From Lentisphaeria bacterium (lineage in GTDB: Bacteria; Verrucomicrobiota; Lentisphaeria; Victivallales; UBA1829): a stretch of 32,774 bases of DNA. The stretch is taken from the NCBI GenBank assembly GCA_017456805.1, contig JAFTIQ010000067.1, positions 1 to 32,774 of the forward strand. Reading direction: 5' to 3'. Position numbers and translations under genes: made by a program. The notes beneath the pieces were generated by a model. It was not told the origin of the DNA, made no database searches, and was given only the letters and a program-made list of their open reading frames with translations. Positions 30,543 to 32,774 of this stretch are shown here, one piece after another (position 1 is the first letter of the stretch; the number at the start of each line of letters is the position of its first letter).

Positions 30543-32483
30543 TCAACGCAAGTTCAATCTTCCGCCGGCGAGAATGATACGGATATCTTCGTCGGTCAGA
30601 TTGTATTTCAGGCGGATCTGCTTGGAGCCGTTGACAACAGCCACGATTTCTTCGCGGTTTTCCAGAGCCTTGCGGACATCGGAGATCTGAATGGAATCGC
30701 CTTCTGCAATTGCATCATAGTCTGCACGGTCAACAAAGATCAGCGGAATGATACCGAAGTTCACGAGGTTTGCAGCATGGATCCGTTCGATCGCCATTGC
30801 GATAACCGCTTTCACGCCAAGATACATGGGGCAGATTGCCGCATGTTCACGGCTGGACCCCTGACCATAGCTGTCGCGGCCGATGATAAAACCGGCTTTT
30901 CCTTCGTCGCGGGCAGCCATTGCGCGCTGAGCAAAGGTGGGCTTGCCGGCCTCGTTGAAGCGTTCGAACACGACTTTTGCATATTCAGGAATGTTGCTGC
31001 GGTGCTTCAGGTGAATTCCGGCAGGCATGATATCATCGGTGCTGGTTTTATCGGGTGTTTTGATGAGAGCGACACCGCTCAAGTCTGCGGGGAGAGCCGT
31101 ATTCACAGGCGGTTTTCCGATGGTGGGCTTGCGGATGATTTCAATTCCTTCGCCATCGGCAGGAGGCTCAATGATCATGGAATCGTCAATGAGAAATTCT
31201 TCCGGATCGTTGATTTCAGGATATTCCAGACCGAGAGCGGAAGGTGCGGTAAAGGTTCCGGTAAGTGCTGCTGCGGCGGCAACTTCGGGGCTGACCAGAT
31301 AGGACTGATCGCCTTTGGTTCCTGTTCTTCCGGGGAAGTTCCGGTTGAAGGTACGCAGAGTGACGGTTTCATTAGCGGGGCTCTGTCCCTGACCGATGCA
31401 GGGTCCGCAGCCTGCTTCCAGAATTCGTGCTCCGGCGGAGATGATATCAGCAAGAGCTCCGTTCCGGGAGAGCATTTCCAGAACCTGACGGCTTCCGGGA
31501 GCGATTGCGAGGGTAACATCCGGATGGATTTTTCTGCCTTTGAGCATGGCGGCAACCATCATGAGATCACGGTAAGAGCTGTTGGTGCAGGAACCGATGA
31601 TGCACTGTCCGACCTTGATACCGGAAAGTTCTGCGACGGTCTTGATATTATCGGGGCTGGAGGGGCATGCAGCCAGTTCTTCCAGGGTTCCGAGATCGAT
31701 TTCGATCAATTTGTCATATTCTGCATTGGGTTCAGCGGTGAGTTCCACCCAGGAATCGCCTCTGCCCTGAGATTCCAGGAAAGCCTTTGTCATACAATCG
31801 GAGGGGAAGACACTGCAGGTGACACCCAGTTCTGCGCCCATATTGGTGATGGTTGCGCGCTGGGGAACGGTCAGAGTGGAAACACCTTCGCCGAAATATT
31901 CCACCATACAGCCGACGTTTCCTTTTGTGGTCAGGATGGAAAGCATTTTCAGGATCACATCTTTTGCGGCGACCCAGGGACGGAGCTTTCCGGTGAGTTT
32001 GACCCCGATGATCTTGGGGTAAGCCATACGGAAGGGCTGGCCAGCCATTGCGAGAGCGACATCAAGCCCGCCTGCCCCGATCGCCATCATACCGATCCCG
32101 CCGCCGGTGGGGGTGTGGGAGTCAGAACCAAGCAACGTTTTTCCGGGGATGCCGAACCGTTCCAGATGGAGCTGATGGCAAATACCGTTTCCGGGACGGG
32201 AGAAGCGGATCCCGCGGGATGCGGCAATGCTCTGAAGATAAAGGTGGTCGTTCCGGTTTTCCGGACCGTTCTGCATCATATTGTGATCGACATAAGAAAC
32301 GGAAAGTTCGGTTGCGACTTTTTTGACGCCCATAGCTTCCAGTTCAAGATAAGCCATGGTTCCGGTCGCATCCTGAGTAAGAGTCTGATCGATCCGGATT
32401 GCAACGGGTTCTCCTGCAACATGAGAACATTCGCCGACGATGTGTTTTGCCAGAATTTTCTGAATAAGAGTATTAGATGCCAT
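30543..32483 (-). CDS. acn: Aconitate hydratase (aconitase), about 640-residue type
   Basis: This iron-sulfur enzyme interconverts citrate and isocitrate. The product of 646 residues is of the shorter bacterial aconitase type, not the roughly 900-residue AcnA or AcnB. Cluster and active-site motifs are visible: the SDSHTPTGGGIG segment, the first cluster Cys in CIIGSCTNSSYRD, the Cys pair in EAGCGPCIGQGQSPANE, and the swivel-domain loop RDSYGQGSSREHAAICPMYL with FGIIPLIF. Because homoaconitase and isopropylmalate isomerase share the fold, the reaction is a family-level inference, though size and motifs favour aconitase. The ATG has GGAG ten bases upstream. It follows the small basic protein gene and is separated from it by a terminator. 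Confidence 0.9.
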   Translation of the reverse strand: MASNTLIQKILAKHIVGECSHVAGEPVAIRIDQTLTQDATGTMAYLELEAMGVKKVATELSVSYVDHNMMQNGPENRNDHLYLQSIAASRGIRFSRPGNGICHQLHLERFGIPGKTLLGSDSHTPTGGGIGMMAIGAGGLDVALAMAGQPFRMAYPKIIGVKLTGKLRPWVAAKDVILKMLSILTTKGNVGCMVEYFGEGVSTLTVPQRATITNMGAELGVTCSVFPSDCMTKAFLESQGRGDSWVELTAEPNAEYDKLIEIDLGTLEELAACPSSPDNIKTVAELSGIKVGQCIIGSCTNSSYRDLMMVAAMLKGRKIHPDVTLAIAPGSRQVLEMLSRNGALADIISAGARILEAGCGPCIGQGQSPANETVTLRTFNRNFPGRTGTKGDQSYLVSPEVAAAAALTGTFTAPSALGLEYPEINDPEEFLIDDSMIIEPPADGEGIEIIRKPTIGKPPVNTALPADLSGVALIKTPDKTSTDDIMPAGIHLKHRSNIPEYAKVVFERFNEAGKPTFAQRAMAARDEGKAGFIIGRDSYGQGSSREHAAICPMYLGVKAVIAMAIERIHAANLVNFGIIPLIFVDRADYDAIAEGDSIQISDVRKALENREEIVAVVNGSKQIRLKYNLTDEDIRIILAGGRLNLR

Positions 32484-32515
32484 TTTCAGTTACTCCGTTT
32501 GTGATGGCTGGGAAA

Positions 32516-32549
32516 TAAAAAAAGGGACGATCCGAGCGGAACATCCCTT
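32516..32549 (-). terminator. Rho-independent terminator after the small basic protein gene
   Basis: Minus strand: AAGGGATGTTCC and GGATCGTCCCTT form an imperfect stem with a four-base loop, followed by TTTTTTATTT. It lies about 30 bases past the small gene's stop and just before the aconitase leader. Confidence 0.8.
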
Positions 32550-32578
32550 GAGGTAACATTTCTGAATACGAAACCTGA

Positions 32579-32737
32579 TCAATCGATCGGCTTGGTTTTC
32601 GGAAGACCGCTGAGGACCTTCTGGCCCGGTTTCCAACGACCGTCTTCAGTAAGCATGTTGATGCGTTCGTATCTCTTGAGAACGTTTCTTTTTTTCCGGA
32701 TCTTGCCGGAAGCCTTCAAGCTGGGATGTCTGGACAT
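32579..32737 (-). CDS. Small basic protein of the Chlamydiae/Verrucomicrobia/Lentisphaerota type
   Basis: The 52-residue protein is rich in Lys and Arg and begins MSRHPSLKASGKIRKKRNVL, with KRYERINML, WKPGQKVLSGLP and a KTKPID end. This matches a family of small basic proteins described in Chlamydiae and Verrucomicrobia genomes and related PVC lineages; its role is uncharacterised, though its charge suggests RNA or ribosome contact. The ATG at 32737 is preceded by AGGAG with eight bases between. The longer frame reaching 32770 lacks such a site. It is a monocistronic gene with its own terminator, and it is a useful phylogenetic marker here. Confidence 0.82.
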   Translation of the reverse strand: MSRHPSLKASGKIRKKRNVLKRYERINMLTEDGRWKPGQKVLSGLPKTKPID

Positions 32738-32774
32738 GTTATCAACTCCTGTTGTTAAATTAAGTTTCAAGACC

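Noticed and set aside
30102..32504. 800-residue open frame antisense to aconitase and the SGNH gene
   Set aside because: Both sense genes carry catalytic motifs; the antisense frame has no recognisable domain and spans two genes.

Overview
The window looks like a chromosomal segment of a Gram-negative member of the PVC group, most probably Lentisphaerota (Victivallis-like). This is an inference from gene content. The signs are a pseudopilin-type protein with an H-X9-DG tail motif, a family greatly expanded in Lentisphaerota; a very small basic protein of the type shared by Chlamydiae, Verrucomicrobia and Lentisphaerota; a heptose-7-phosphate kinase, which implies lipopolysaccharide; and several polysaccharide-degrading enzymes in long low-overlap operons. 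No tRNA, rRNA, CRISPR array, transposase or phage gene was found. Genes change strand often, and most transcription units end in clear Rho-independent terminators.

Layout. At 1-690 there is the AT-rich tail of an unidentified gene, a degenerate CAAGT-containing tandem repeat and a terminator. At 690-1044 lies the tmRNA gene (ssrA, minus), followed by a GH78-type alpha-L-rhamnosidase and a bacterial voltage-gated sodium channel with a TLESWSM filter (both minus). At 4655-6493 there is a lipoprotein metallophosphoesterase with a CBM9-like domain (plus). At 6569-11736 a four-gene minus-strand operon (LacI regulator, H-X9-DG pseudopilin, secreted discoidin/TIM-barrel protein, DUF4434-like protein) starts from a near-perfect sigma70 promoter overlapped by TAACG repeats and ends in a shared terminator. 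At 12017-16072 are an AGCS sodium:amino-acid symporter, then purA-rodA (plus). At 16077-20696 a minus-strand run reads hisF, lipoyl/octanoyl transferase, rnc, iron-type alcohol dehydrogenase and a GHL10 hydrolase, with tight or overlapping junctions.

From 20841 to about 21035 there is a candidate noncoding RNA of about 195 nt (minus) with its own promoter and a strong terminator. Next come a heptose kinase (minus), a DeoR regulator and a pyruvate dehydrogenase unit (plus): E1 alpha-beta fusion and an E2 with what look like two tandem E3-binding domains. Then a xylose-isomerase-like TIM-barrel protein (plus), and a minus-strand set running aconitase, SGNH hydrolase, umuC without umuD, and a small secreted protein made of 20-residue YYRD repeats. 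The small basic protein gene closes the window.

Functionally, the segment joins carbon scavenging (rhamnosidase, GHL10, LacI operon) to central metabolism (PDH, aconitase, a lipoyl-attachment enzyme that could modify the PDH E2) and envelope building (RodA, heptose kinase, pseudopilin). The stretches most worth a second look are the pseudopilin-containing LacI operon, the candidate ncRNA, the unusual PDH architecture and the YYRD-repeat protein. I do not claim a proven new system.
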